The translations under genes were made by a program, and so were the position numbers. Below the pieces are notes generated by a model, which was given only the letters and a program-made list of their open reading frames with translations, was not told the origin of the DNA and made no database searches. Positions 1 through 5,641 of a stretch of 5,641 nucleotides of DNA are shown here, one piece after another. Source of the stretch: Prevotella sp. (GTDB lineage Bacteria > Bacteroidota > Bacteroidia > Bacteroidales > Bacteroidaceae); assembly GCA_021203915.1 (NCBI GenBank), contig JAJQAI010000024.1:1-5641 (forward strand). The letters run 5' to 3'. Positions within the stretch are counted from its first letter, which is position 1; every line of letters begins with the position of its first letter.

Positions 1-24
1 CTTTTTTAAGAGATATAACTTTAA

Positions 25-73
25 TTGGGGGAGGGAACTAAAAAGTTCTTTCCCCCAAATTGTTGTTCTTTTT
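25..73 (+). terminator. Rho-independent-type terminator of an upstream + strand gene
   Basis: A 15-bp stem pairs bases 25-39 with 44-58 around an AAAA loop (40-43). A run of five G-C pairs forms the lower stem, and a T-rich tract follows at 61-73. Two of the pairs are G-T, which pair as G-U in RNA only when the + strand is transcribed, so this most likely ends a + strand gene lying left of the window. A TAA at 7-9 could be that gene's stop codon, but too little sequence is visible to call a coding region. Confidence 0.85.
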
Positions 74-138
74 CGTTAAAAATTCAATATAAAAATTGGA
101 TTTGTAGATACAAGAAAATTCTTATAGCTTATTAGTGC

Positions 139-146
139 TATCTTTG
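139..146 (+). promoter_or_regulatory. Candidate Bacteroidota -7 promoter box for the TonB-dependent receptor
   Basis: TATCTTTG matches the Bacteroidota primary sigma -7 consensus TAnnTTTG exactly. It lies 51 bp before the receptor start codon, giving a leader of roughly 45 nt if transcription starts a few bases downstream. No good TTTG -33 box is present at the usual 19-21 bp spacing; a TTTG at 101-104 is too far upstream. The region 75-197 shows no cobalamin-riboswitch conserved boxes and no other gene. Confidence 0.55.
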
Positions 147-197
147 GCGTAGTTTTTTAAGACCCTTAAAAAGATTTCATAATTTTCAAATCATTAT

Positions 198-2546
198 ATG
201 TATAAATCAATTTTAGTTAAGCATGAGGGCGGCAAAGCGCCGTGCTTATGCGTTAGAGGGAGTGCGGCTTTTTCTCATTTAGAGGGTAAGCAAAAAAACA
301 CTCAAAACAGTTCCTTTAACTCAGAATCTTTTTCCCTTAAGGCCTCGGATTTTCTTCCCCAAAGAAGTAGACCCATAAGGTTCAAACATTTTACTCGGAA
401 AGGGTATGCCTTGTTTGCTTGTTTGGGTAAGGAGGTTATCATTGGAGTCCTTACCGTTGCAACTTTAACACATGCTAAAGCAAGTGGAATTAGTGTTCAT
501 CTTGAAAAAGCAAGTGACTCGGTCCAAAATGGCCGTAGTCTAAAAGTAACTCAAGAAGGTGGTGTTGAAAATAAAGATGATTGTTTAGCGCTACCCAAAA
601 ATCTTACACCTAAAGAGGATGAGGATACTCTTGGGGCAACTAGAGATAGTGTCTTTGAAGAAACGGGGCCTCAGGTGATGCTCTCCGAGGTAGGAATCTT
701 AGGCTCGCGCGTGCCAATGCCTGGACAAAACGCTGTAAGGATGGTAACCATTTTAGATGAGAAAACCATACAATCAAGGGCCGCACAAAGCGTTAATGAT
801 GTGCTAAAGAATCTTTCTAGCGTTGATGTTAGGCAACGAGGACCCATAGGTCAACAAGCCGATATTGGAATAAGGGGAGGTACATCTGAACACGTTGCAC
901 TGCTACTTGATGGGGTAAATATTTGTGACCCACAGACTGCGCACAATGCTATGGATTTGCCCGTTGATGTAATGGAGATTGATAAAATCTTGGTTACTGA
1001 AGGTCCAGCTTCTAGAGCATATGGAGCATCAGCCCTTTTAGGAGCTATCAATTTTATTACCTTAGAGCCAAGAGAAAACAACTTGTCTTTAAAAGCGGAA
1101 GGAGGCTCTTTTGGTTATGCGTCTTTAAATGCGCGAGTGGCTTTATGTGAAGGTTTATGGGGTAATTCTTTAAGTGTTGGTTATTCTCGAAGTGATGGAT
1201 ATTCTCGCTCTAAAGAAGGTCGGCTCAATTCGGATTTTGAAAACTTTAGAGCATTTTACAAGGGCCAGTATGAAGATAGTCTTATCAGAATTTCATGGCA
1301 TGCGGGTATGAGCTTAAAAGGCTGGGGCTCCTCTACTTTTTACAGCGTGCTATCAGATGAGCAATATGAACGTACCGTAAAGTATTATACAGCACTTAAG
1401 GCTGAAACAAAAAAAGGAAAAGTAAGATTTTCTCCTACAGTATATTGGAATAGATTCCATGACCGTTATGAATTTTATCGCTCTAATCCAGAGACTTCAC
1501 CATATAATTACAATCGAACAGATATTTTAGGTATAGGGCTTAATACTTATATGGACTGGGCATTTGGTCGCACTGTTTTGGCTGCAGATTTTCGCTCTGA
1601 ATTGCTTAGAAGTAGCAACCTAGGAGAGCCACTTAAAAGGCCAATAAAGATAAAAGGTACCGATAAGGATTATACTTTAGGTCTTGATAGAACCAATATT
1701 AGTATCTGTTTAGAACATAACGTTAACCTAAGATGGTTTAACGTTTCATTAGGATTAGTTGGGGTAAAAAATACTTGGAGCGATATGCCTTTTAAAGTTT
1801 ACCCAGGTCTTGATGTAAGCTATTCACCCTTTGATGACTTAAGGATATTTGCATCTTACAACTCCTCGCTAAGAATGCCTTCATATACCGAACTTTACTA
1901 CTCTGTTGATGGCCATAAAGCAGATAAACATCTTTCTGCGGAAGAGATGTTTTCCTTTGAGACAGGTGTCCGTTATATTTTGGGCCCATTTAAAGCTCAA
2001 CTAAAACTTTTTCTTAACAGAGGTCATAATATGATTGATTGGATAATGGATACCTCATTAAAAGAAGATGCTCAATGGGAATCAGTCAATCATGCCAAAA
2101 TAACAGCTTTAGGTACGGAGGTTTCCCTTAATCTTGACCTTGAAAAACTTTTTTCCTTTCAGCGTATATTAAGCCAGGTGGGTCTTGCTTATGGGTATAT
2201 AGATCAAAGCCAAAAAAGGCAGCCTCAAATACAATCTTTATATGCCCTAGAGTATCTAAGGCATAAACTTACAGCAATGCTTGCCCTAAAGATTATAAAA
2301 GACTTGGGGTTTAATATTAATTGTCGCTATCAATACCGTGAAGGAACATATACCGATATTGATGCCATCATGCACAAATATAAACCTTATTTTATCACCG
2401 ATGTTAAACTATCCTTTGATAAGAGAAGGTATTCTTTATATATGGAAGCAAACAACCTGTTTTCTAAGCGATATGTAGATTATGGAAATGTAGAAGAGCC
2501 TGGTATATGGGTTACTATAGGAGCTAAGTACAATATGAGATTTTAG
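198..2546 (+). CDS. TonB-dependent outer-membrane receptor, BtuB-like
   Basis: This encodes a 782-residue outer-membrane receptor that should import a scarce ligand into the periplasm using TonB/ExbB/ExbD energy. A plug domain spans about residues 164-289, with the motifs IRGGTSEHVALLLDGVN (225-241) and EGPASRAYGASALLGAINFI (268-287). The rest, about 295-782, is rich in alternating aromatic and polar strands typical of a 22-strand barrel and ends in Phe, as outer-membrane proteins usually do. No carboxypeptidase-like N-terminal domain is seen, which argues against a SusC-type glycan importer. The plug wording resembles Bacteroidota receptors annotated as cobalamin receptors, but substrate is inference and no cobalamin riboswitch or btu neighbour is visible. 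The ATG at 198 is the only in-frame Met before the signal region; the export signal appears to be internal, at about 62-95, ending in AKA before Ser96. The frame is intact. Convergent with queC, 35 bp apart. Confidence 0.93.
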   Translation: MYKSILVKHEGGKAPCLCVRGSAAFSHLEGKQKNTQNSSFNSESFSLKASDFLPQRSRPIRFKHFTRKGYALFACLGKEVIIGVLTVATLTHAKASGISVHLEKASDSVQNGRSLKVTQEGGVENKDDCLALPKNLTPKEDEDTLGATRDSVFEETGPQVMLSEVGILGSRVPMPGQNAVRMVTILDEKTIQSRAAQSVNDVLKNLSSVDVRQRGPIGQQADIGIRGGTSEHVALLLDGVNICDPQTAHNAMDLPVDVMEIDKILVTEGPASRAYGASALLGAINFITLEPRENNLSLKAEGGSFGYASLNARVALCEGLWGNSLSVGYSRSDGYSRSKEGRLNSDFENFRAFYKGQYEDSLIRISWHAGMSLKGWGSSTFYSVLSDEQYERTVKYYTALKAETKKGKVRFSPTVYWNRFHDRYEFYRSNPETSPYNYNRTDILGIGLNTYMDWAFGRTVLAADFRSELLRSSNLGEPLKRPIKIKGTDKDYTLGLDRTNISICLEHNVNLRWFNVSLGLVGVKNTWSDMPFKVYPGLDVSYSPFDDLRIFASYNSSLRMPSYTELYYSVDGHKADKHLSAEEMFSFETGVRYILGPFKAQLKLFLNRGHNMIDWIMDTSLKEDAQWESVNHAKITALGTEVSLNLDLEKLFSFQRILSQVGLAYGYIDQSQKRQPQIQSLYALEYLRHKLTAMLALKIIKDLGFNINCRYQYREGTYTDIDAIMHKYKPYFITDVKLSFDKRRYSLYMEANNLFSKRYVDYGNVEEPGIWVTIGAKYNMRF

Positions 2547-2565
2547 AAGAAAAGTTACGCTTGTT

Positions 2566-2622
2566 GCTGTGCAGGCATTTTCTATCCATCATACTTTGTA
2601 GGGTCATTAATGCCTGCACAGC
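2566..2622. repeat. Perfect 14-bp inverted repeat across the queC stop codon; possible bidirectional terminator
   Basis: GCTGTGCAGGCATT at 2566-2579 is the exact reverse complement of 2609-2622. The left arm lies in the gap between the receptor and queC, and the right arm lies within the last codons of queC (Ser-Cys-Ala-Gly-Ile). The loop is 29 nt and contains the queC stop codon. On the + strand a T-rich tract (2627-2640) follows the right arm, so the structure could end the receptor transcript. On the - strand the sequence past the left arm is only moderately T-rich. The long loop is unusual for an intrinsic terminator. Confidence 0.6.
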
Positions 2623-3250
2623 TAAATGCTTCTTTTCTTTCAAGACAGGTTGCACATACTCCACAATGATTTTCACCACCTTTATAGCAACTCCATGTTT
2701 GAGCATAATCAATCTCTAGAAATTTTCCCTTTTTGGCAATATCTGTTTTAGAAAGAAAAGTATATGGAGCAAGGATTTTTATTTTGGCGGTAGTTCCTAA
2801 TGTTGAAGCTAAGTTGAAACTTTCTATAAACTCTGCTCTACAGTCAGGATATATCTCATGGTCTCCACCATGGTTGGCTATCATAACAAAATCTAAGCCT
2901 TCACTTTCTGCAATTCCTATTGCTATTGATAGCATTATGCCATTGCGAAAAGGTACTACTGTTGATGAGAGGTTCTCTTTAGAATATTTTCCTTCAGGAA
3001 TAGCCTTGGCTCCTTCTAAAAGCGAGCTCTTAAAATACTGTTTGATAAAGCCTAACTCAATCATCAAGTGTTTTATACCTAGTTTTTCGCAATGTAACTT
3101 GGCAAAGGCAATTTCCTTTGAGTTATGGTTGGCGCCATAGGAAAAGGATATTCCTAGAGCTATTCTTTCCTTCATCTCGTAAAGTAACGTAATGCTATCC
3201 ATACCGCCACTTACAATGATTATAGAATCTTTTTTCTTTTCTCTTGACAT
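2582..3250 (-). CDS. queC: 7-cyano-7-deazaguanine (preQ0) synthase QueC
   Basis: QueC converts 7-carboxy-7-deazaguanine to 7-cyano-7-deazaguanine (preQ0) with ATP and ammonia in the cytoplasm, a step towards queuosine in tRNA. The 222-residue length is normal for the family. Visible hallmarks are the PP-loop ATP-pyrophosphatase motif SGGMDS (14-19), VVPFRN (98-103), the GDHEIYPDCR substrate-site segment (129-138), and four zinc-binding cysteines at 188, 196, 199 and 202 near the C-terminus. The start at 3250 places the PP-loop 13 residues in, as expected. The gene is alone: no queD, queE or queF is visible beside it, pgk is divergent, and the receptor is convergent. A -7-like box lies 24 bp upstream. 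The last codons form one arm of a 14-bp inverted repeat. Identity is secure; the alternative, a QueC-like protein of a DNA-modification or defence cluster, is not supported by the neighbours. Confidence 0.97.
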   Translation of the reverse strand: MSREKKKDSIIIVSGGMDSITLLYEMKERIALGISFSYGANHNSKEIAFAKLHCEKLGIKHLMIELGFIKQYFKSSLLEGAKAIPEGKYSKENLSSTVVPFRNGIMLSIAIGIAESEGLDFVMIANHGGDHEIYPDCRAEFIESFNLASTLGTTAKIKILAPYTFLSKTDIAKKGKFLEIDYAQTWSCYKGGENHCGVCATCLERKEAFSCAGINDPTKYDG

Positions 3251-3273
3251 ATAGTTATATGTGTTTCAACGAG

Positions 3274-3307
3274 CAAAAATACTTAAAATCATCTGTAATC
3301 ATGCAAC
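3274..3307 (-). promoter_or_regulatory. Candidate queC promoter
   Basis: Read on the - strand, 3281-3274 gives TATTTTTG, a match to the Bacteroidota -7 consensus TAnnTTTG. GTTG at 3307-3304, three of four bases of the TTTG -33 box, lies 22 bp upstream, slightly beyond the usual 19-21 bp. Transcription would begin about 15 nt before the queC ATG, giving a very short leader with no room for a preQ1 riboswitch. Confidence 0.5.
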
Positions 3308-3337
3308 TTATAGAATATAAAATAGATTCAAGTTGCA
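3302..3337. repeat. Inverted repeat upstream of queC, possible operator
   Basis: TGCAACTT (3302-3309) is the exact reverse complement of AAGTTGCA (3330-3337). Inside it, GAAT (3313-3316) pairs with ATTC (3326-3329), leaving a three-base bulge (3310-3312) and a nine-base AT-rich loop. The left arm overlaps the candidate queC -33 element, which is where an operator could act. There is no T-tract, so a terminator is unlikely. It lies upstream of the predicted start site of either divergent gene, so it is more likely read as DNA than as RNA. Confidence 0.45.
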
Positions 3338-3396
3338 GGAGAAAAAGAACTTGAAAATAAAGGACGCTCTTCCTACTTTATCAGCATATTTTTGAT

Positions 3397-3404
3397 TATC
3401 TTTG
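3397..3404 (+). promoter_or_regulatory. Candidate pgk promoter -7 box
   Basis: TATCTTTG matches TAnnTTTG exactly and is identical to the octamer upstream of the receptor gene. It lies 51 bp before the pgk ATG. The best -33 candidate is a weak TTTA at 3377-3380, with a 16-bp spacing that is short for the consensus. A 6-bp inverted repeat (ATCAGC 3380-3385, GCTGAT 3409-3414) brackets the box. An AAGG at 3445-3448, 7 bp before the ATG, is at most a weak ribosome binding site. Confidence 0.6.
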
Positions 3405-3455
3405 CATAGCTGATTATAACTAAGGTAAGAAATTGTATTTTAATAAGGTAATAAT

Positions 3456-4703
3456 ATGAAAATCGAACAATTTAATTTTTCTGCAAAGAAGGCAATAGTA
3501 CGCGTAGACTTTAATGTGCCTCTTGATGAAAATGGTAACGTGACTGACGAAACACGTATAGTTGGTGCTATGCCAACCTTGAAGAAGATTCTTTCTGATG
3601 GTGGTAGTATTATAATGATGAGCCACATGGGAAAGCCTAAAGGAAAGCCAAATCCTTCGTTGTCACTAAAACAAATAGTATCAGTTGTATCCAAACACCT
3701 CGGCCGAGAGGTTAGTTTTGCTCCTGATTGTCAAAATGCAACATCTGAGGTTCAAGCTTTAAAGCCTGGAGATGCTCTTCTACTTGAGAATCTTCGTTTT
3801 TATCCTGAGGAAGAAGGTAAACCCGTTGGCGTTGAGAAAGGTACACCTGAGTATGATGAGGCTGCTGCAGCTATGAAGATCTCTCAAAAAGAATTTGCTA
3901 AGAAGCTAGCTTCTTATGCTGACTGCTACGTTATGGATGCTTTTGGTACCGCTCATCGTAAGCATGCTTCTACTGCAGTAATAGATGAATATTTTGATAA
4001 GGATCATAGGATGCTCGGACTTCTTATGGAAAAGGAAGTTCAAGCTGTTGATAACATACTTGGAAACATCAAGCGCCCATTCACAGCTATTATGGGTGGT
4101 TCTAAAGTTTCCACAAAAATTGGAATTATTGATAATCTGCTAGGTAAAGTGGATAATCTAATTCTTTGTGGTGGAATGACTTATACTTTTGCTAAGGCAA
4201 TGGGCGGAGAAGTCGGAAATTCCATTTGTGAGGAGGATAAACTAGATGTCGCTCTTGAGGTTATACGCAAGGCTAAGGAAAACAATGTAAATCTTGTGCT
4301 TGGAACTGATTGTATAGCAGCAGATAGTTTTTCTAATGATGCTGCCACACAGGTATGTATGGCAAATGCCATTCCTGAAGGTTGGGAAGGACTTGATGCT
4401 GGTCCAGAGACTCGCAAGGCTTTTGCTGCAGCTATAAGAGGCGCTAAGACTATATTGTGGAATGGTCCTGCAGGTGTTTTCGAGTTTGATAACTTTACAG
4501 GTGGATCTAAAGCTATTGCTGATGCTATTGCTGAGGCAACTCAAGCAGGTGCATTTTCACTCATCGGAGGAGGAGATTCAGTTGCTTGTATAAATAAGTT
4601 TGGTATGGCCGACAAGGTTTCATACATTTCAACTGGTGGAGGAGCCTTGCTAGAAGCTATAGAAGGTAAGATACTCCCCGGTGTAGCTGCTATAGAAGCT
4701 TAA
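3456..4703 (+). CDS. pgk: Phosphoglycerate kinase
   Basis: This cytoplasmic glycolytic enzyme transfers the acyl phosphate of 1,3-bisphosphoglycerate to ADP, giving 3-phosphoglycerate and ATP, and is reversible for gluconeogenesis. At 415 residues it has the usual full length. The N-terminal substrate domain shows RVDFNVP (16-22), SHMGKPKG (56-63), [11 protein letters not shown] (111-121) and [12 protein letters not shown] (161-172). The C-terminal nucleotide domain shows GGSKVSTKI (214-222), [10 protein letters not shown] (334-343), GGGDSVA (371-377) and STGGGALLE (392-400). A short insertion after LRFYPEEEG (about 121-145) is, from memory, also found in Bacteroidota homologues. The ATG at 3456 puts RVDFNVP at the expected distance from the N-terminus. 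It appears monocistronic: divergent from queC, convergent with aqpZ, and followed by two hairpins. No frameshift or missing key motif is seen. Confidence 0.98.
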   Translation: MKIEQFNFSAKKAIVRVDFNVPLDENGNVTDETRIVGAMPTLKKILSDGGSIIMMSHMGKPKGKPNPSLSLKQIVSVVSKHLGREVSFAPDCQNATSEVQALKPGDALLLENLRFYPEEEGKPVGVEKGTPEYDEAAAAMKISQKEFAKKLASYADCYVMDAFGTAHRKHASTAVIDEYFDKDHRMLGLLMEKEVQAVDNILGNIKRPFTAIMGGSKVSTKIGIIDNLLGKVDNLILCGGMTYTFAKAMGGEVGNSICEEDKLDVALEVIRKAKENNVNLVLGTDCIAADSFSNDAATQVCMANAIPEGWEGLDAGPETRKAFAAAIRGAKTILWNGPAGVFEFDNFTGGSKAIADAIAEATQAGAFSLIGGGDSVACINKFGMADKVSYISTGGGALLEAIEGKILPGVAAIEA

Positions 4704-4716
4704 GGAACAATTTTTA

Positions 4717-4734
4717 AAGCACTACAAAGTGCTT
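4717..4734 (+). terminator. Small hairpin just after pgk
   Basis: AAGCACT (4717-4723) pairs with AGTGCTT (4728-4734) around a four-base loop, starting 14 bp after the pgk stop codon. The 3' flank is AT-rich but not a T-run. It could be a weak first terminator or a 3'-end stabilising hairpin for the pgk mRNA. Confidence 0.4.
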
Positions 4735-4802
4735 AAATATAAACAAAATACAATGGGCGTGCCTTTAAAAGCGCGCCCATTGTATTATAAAGTACTTAAA
4801 TA
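4726..4802. repeat. Imperfect 14-bp direct repeat flanking the terminator
   Basis: AAAGTGCTTAAATA (4726-4739) and AAAGTACTTAAATA (4789-4802) match at 13 of 14 positions and lie on either side of the 16-bp terminator stem. The left copy includes the right arm of the small post-pgk hairpin. AT-rich composition makes a chance match possible. Confidence 0.35.
4747..4786. terminator. Strong, probably bidirectional terminator between pgk and aqpZ
   Basis: Bases 4747-4762 pair with 4771-4786 to give a 16-bp stem with a GC-rich inner half and an eight-base loop. One pair (4760/4773) is T-G: it is a G-U pair in the pgk-strand transcript but an A-C mismatch in the aqpZ-strand transcript, so folding slightly favours the + strand. 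The T-rich tail, however, is better on the - strand (complement of 4733-4746), after aqpZ. Its place between convergent genes fits termination in both directions. Confidence 0.8.
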
Positions 4803-4812
4803 AATATCTTAT

Positions 4813-5490
4813 TTAGTCCCTACCAATTATTTTCCAAATAATAGCACTGCAAATTGCTCCAACAAATGGTGCAACGATAAAGAGCCATAGTTGTGAAAGA
4901 GCAACGCCACCATCAAATATAGCTGGTCCAATACTACGAGCAGGGTTAACAGATGTTCCTGTAATTGGAATACATACGATGTGAACAAGTACAAGTGCCA
5001 AACCAATAGCTAGACCTGCAAAGTTTCCAGCACCTTTCTTTTCATCTGTAGTACCAAGTACTACGAGTACAAATACGCATGTAAATATTGCCTCTGCTAA
5101 GAATGCATGTAAAGTTTGGCCATCAGCGTATGTGTTAGCGCCTGTTTCTGTAGGTCCACATGGAGAACCTGTAGTCAATAGGAGGTAAATGATAGCAGAA
5201 CCAATGATAGCTCCAATAACTTGGAATATCATATACATAATGGCATCTTTACCACTCATTCTGCCTGAGAGTAAAACACCCAGTGTAATTGCAGGGTTGA
5301 TATGGCAACCAGAAATACCACCGATAGTGTAGGCCATTACAACAACTGACAATCCAAATGCTAGAGCAACGCCCAAAGTTCCTACACCAGCGCCACAAGC
5401 GTCTGCTGCATTACCAGCGAATACGGCACTTCCGCATCCCATGAGGACGAGAACCATCGTCCCGACTAATTCAGCTAAATACTTTTTCAT
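4813..5490 (-). CDS. aqpZ: Aquaporin Z, water channel of the MIP family
   Basis: This inner-membrane channel passes water along osmotic gradients. The 225-residue protein has six hydrophobic membrane segments and the two half-helix signatures HINPAIT (63-69, NPA at 65-67) and SVNPARS (180-186, NPA at 182-184). By counting from the NPA motifs as in E. coli AqpZ, the selectivity filter reads Phe45, His170, Thr179 and Arg185, the water-selective set, and not the glycerol-facilitator set. A cysteine in MGCGSAV (18-24) is also at the AqpZ position. The loop at about 108-125 (CGPTETGANTYADG) is polar and of ordinary size. The ATG at 5490 is five bases after the stop codon of the histone H1-like gene, implying co-transcription and probably coupled translation. 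No own promoter is visible in that gap. The strong hairpin at 4747-4786 should end the transcript. Confidence 0.97.
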   Translation of the reverse strand: MKKYLAELVGTMVLVLMGCGSAVFAGNAADACGAGVGTLGVALAFGLSVVVMAYTIGGISGCHINPAITLGVLLSGRMSGKDAIMYMIFQVIGAIIGSAIIYLLLTTGSPCGPTETGANTYADGQTLHAFLAEAIFTCVFVLVVLGTTDEKKGAGNFAGLAIGLALVLVHIVCIPITGTSVNPARSIGPAIFDGGVALSQLWLFIVAPFVGAICSAIIWKIIGRD

Positions 5491-5495
5491 GACAA

Positions 5496-5641
5496 TTATT
5501 TTTTAGAAGCTGCTAGAGAGGCCTTACGGAACTCCTTCATTAGTTTTTCTATCTGCAAGGAAACCTTGCGGGCGCGCATACCAGCTGCCTTGTTACCATT
5601 CTCACTCTGTGCTCCTGCGTCCTTTATGAAAGCTGCAGTAG
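5496..5641 (-). CDS. Histone H1-like (Hc1 family) protein, C-terminal part
   Basis: The last 47 codons and stop of a - strand gene are visible; its 5' end lies beyond the right edge. The tail contains GNKAAGMRARKVSLQIEKLM (residues 16-35 of the visible part) followed by KEFRKASLAASKK. This matches, from memory, the C-terminal part of the short Bacteroidota proteins annotated as histone H1 or Hc1-like, which are about 60 residues long, basic and helical. The known role is only presumed: nucleoid or DNA binding. About 10-15 residues should be missing at the N-terminus. The gene is followed after 5 bp by aqpZ. This call rests on one conserved block, but the wording is distinctive. Confidence 0.85.
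   Translation of the reverse strand, partial: TAAFIKDAGAQSENGNKAAGMRARKVSLQIEKLMKEFRKASLAASKK

Noticed and set aside
2..78. A frame open from the left edge to a TAA at 76-78
   Set aside because: It runs straight through a strong terminator hairpin and its T-tract, so it is unlikely to be coding.
1183..1221. Short repeated Tyr-Ser-Arg-Ser coding segment in the receptor
   Set aside because: Two copies of a four-residue motif are common in barrel strands of TonB-dependent receptors and do not indicate a repeat domain.
851..1989. - strand open frames of 76 and 65 codons inside the receptor gene
   Set aside because: They are antisense to the plug and barrel coding sequence, with low-complexity translations and no promoter or gene context.
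2733..3140. A 135-codon + strand open frame opposite queC
   Set aside because: It lies wholly within queC on the other strand, its translation has no recognisable motif, and QueC has complete family hallmarks, so it is a shadow frame.
3380..3414. 6-bp inverted repeat ATCAGC/GCTGAT around the pgk -7 box
   Set aside because: Too short and too widely spaced in AT-rich DNA to claim as an operator; mentioned only as context for the promoter.
3421..3451. TAAGGTAA repeated at 3421-3428 and 3444-3451 in the pgk leader
   Set aside because: An 8-bp AT-rich repeat is within chance expectation and no known leader motif matches it.
3251..3455. preQ1 riboswitch ahead of queC
   Set aside because: No preQ1-I or preQ1-II conserved segments were seen on the - strand, and the predicted leader is only about 15 nt.
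4181..4544. Two - strand open frames of 78 and 100 codons inside pgk
   Set aside because: They overlap essential PGK motifs on the opposite strand and show no coherent protein features.

Overview
The window looks like a chromosomal segment of a Bacteroidota bacterium, most likely order Bacteroidales. The evidence is the AT-rich noncoding DNA, the absence of strong Shine-Dalgarno sequences, three upstream octamers of the Bacteroidota form TAnnTTTG, a SusC/BtuB-type TonB-dependent receptor, and a small lysine-rich histone H1-like protein of the type common in this phylum. I cannot assign a genus from the sequence alone.

Layout. Bases 1-60 carry the terminator hairpin of an upstream gene lying outside the window. 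Bases 75-197 are a promoter and leader region. Bases 198-2546 (+) encode a 782-residue TonB-dependent outer-membrane receptor with an unusually long N-terminal extension, closest in character to cobalamin (BtuB-like) receptors. It converges on queC (2582-3250, -), the 7-cyano-7-deazaguanine (preQ0) synthase. A perfect 14-bp inverted repeat lies across the queC stop codon, between the two gene ends. A 205-bp divergent regulatory region (3251-3455) separates queC from pgk (3456-4703, +), phosphoglycerate kinase. pgk converges on aqpZ (4813-5490, -), a water-type aquaporin, across a 109-bp gap holding two hairpins, one of them a strong, probably bidirectional terminator. The 3' end of a histone H1-like gene (5496-5641, -, 5' end outside the window) sits only 5 bp upstream of aqpZ, so the two are probably co-transcribed.

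How the genes relate. These look like independent housekeeping functions (nutrient uptake, queuosine precursor synthesis, glycolysis, water flux, nucleoid protein) rather than one pathway. The gene order is convergent, divergent, convergent, with hairpins at both convergent junctions. I found no mobile element, CRISPR array, tRNA, rRNA or clear defence system. The observations most worth a second look are the inverted repeat across the queC stop, the partly imperfect palindrome upstream of queC, the long N-terminal extension of the receptor, and the tight histone H1-aquaporin pair.
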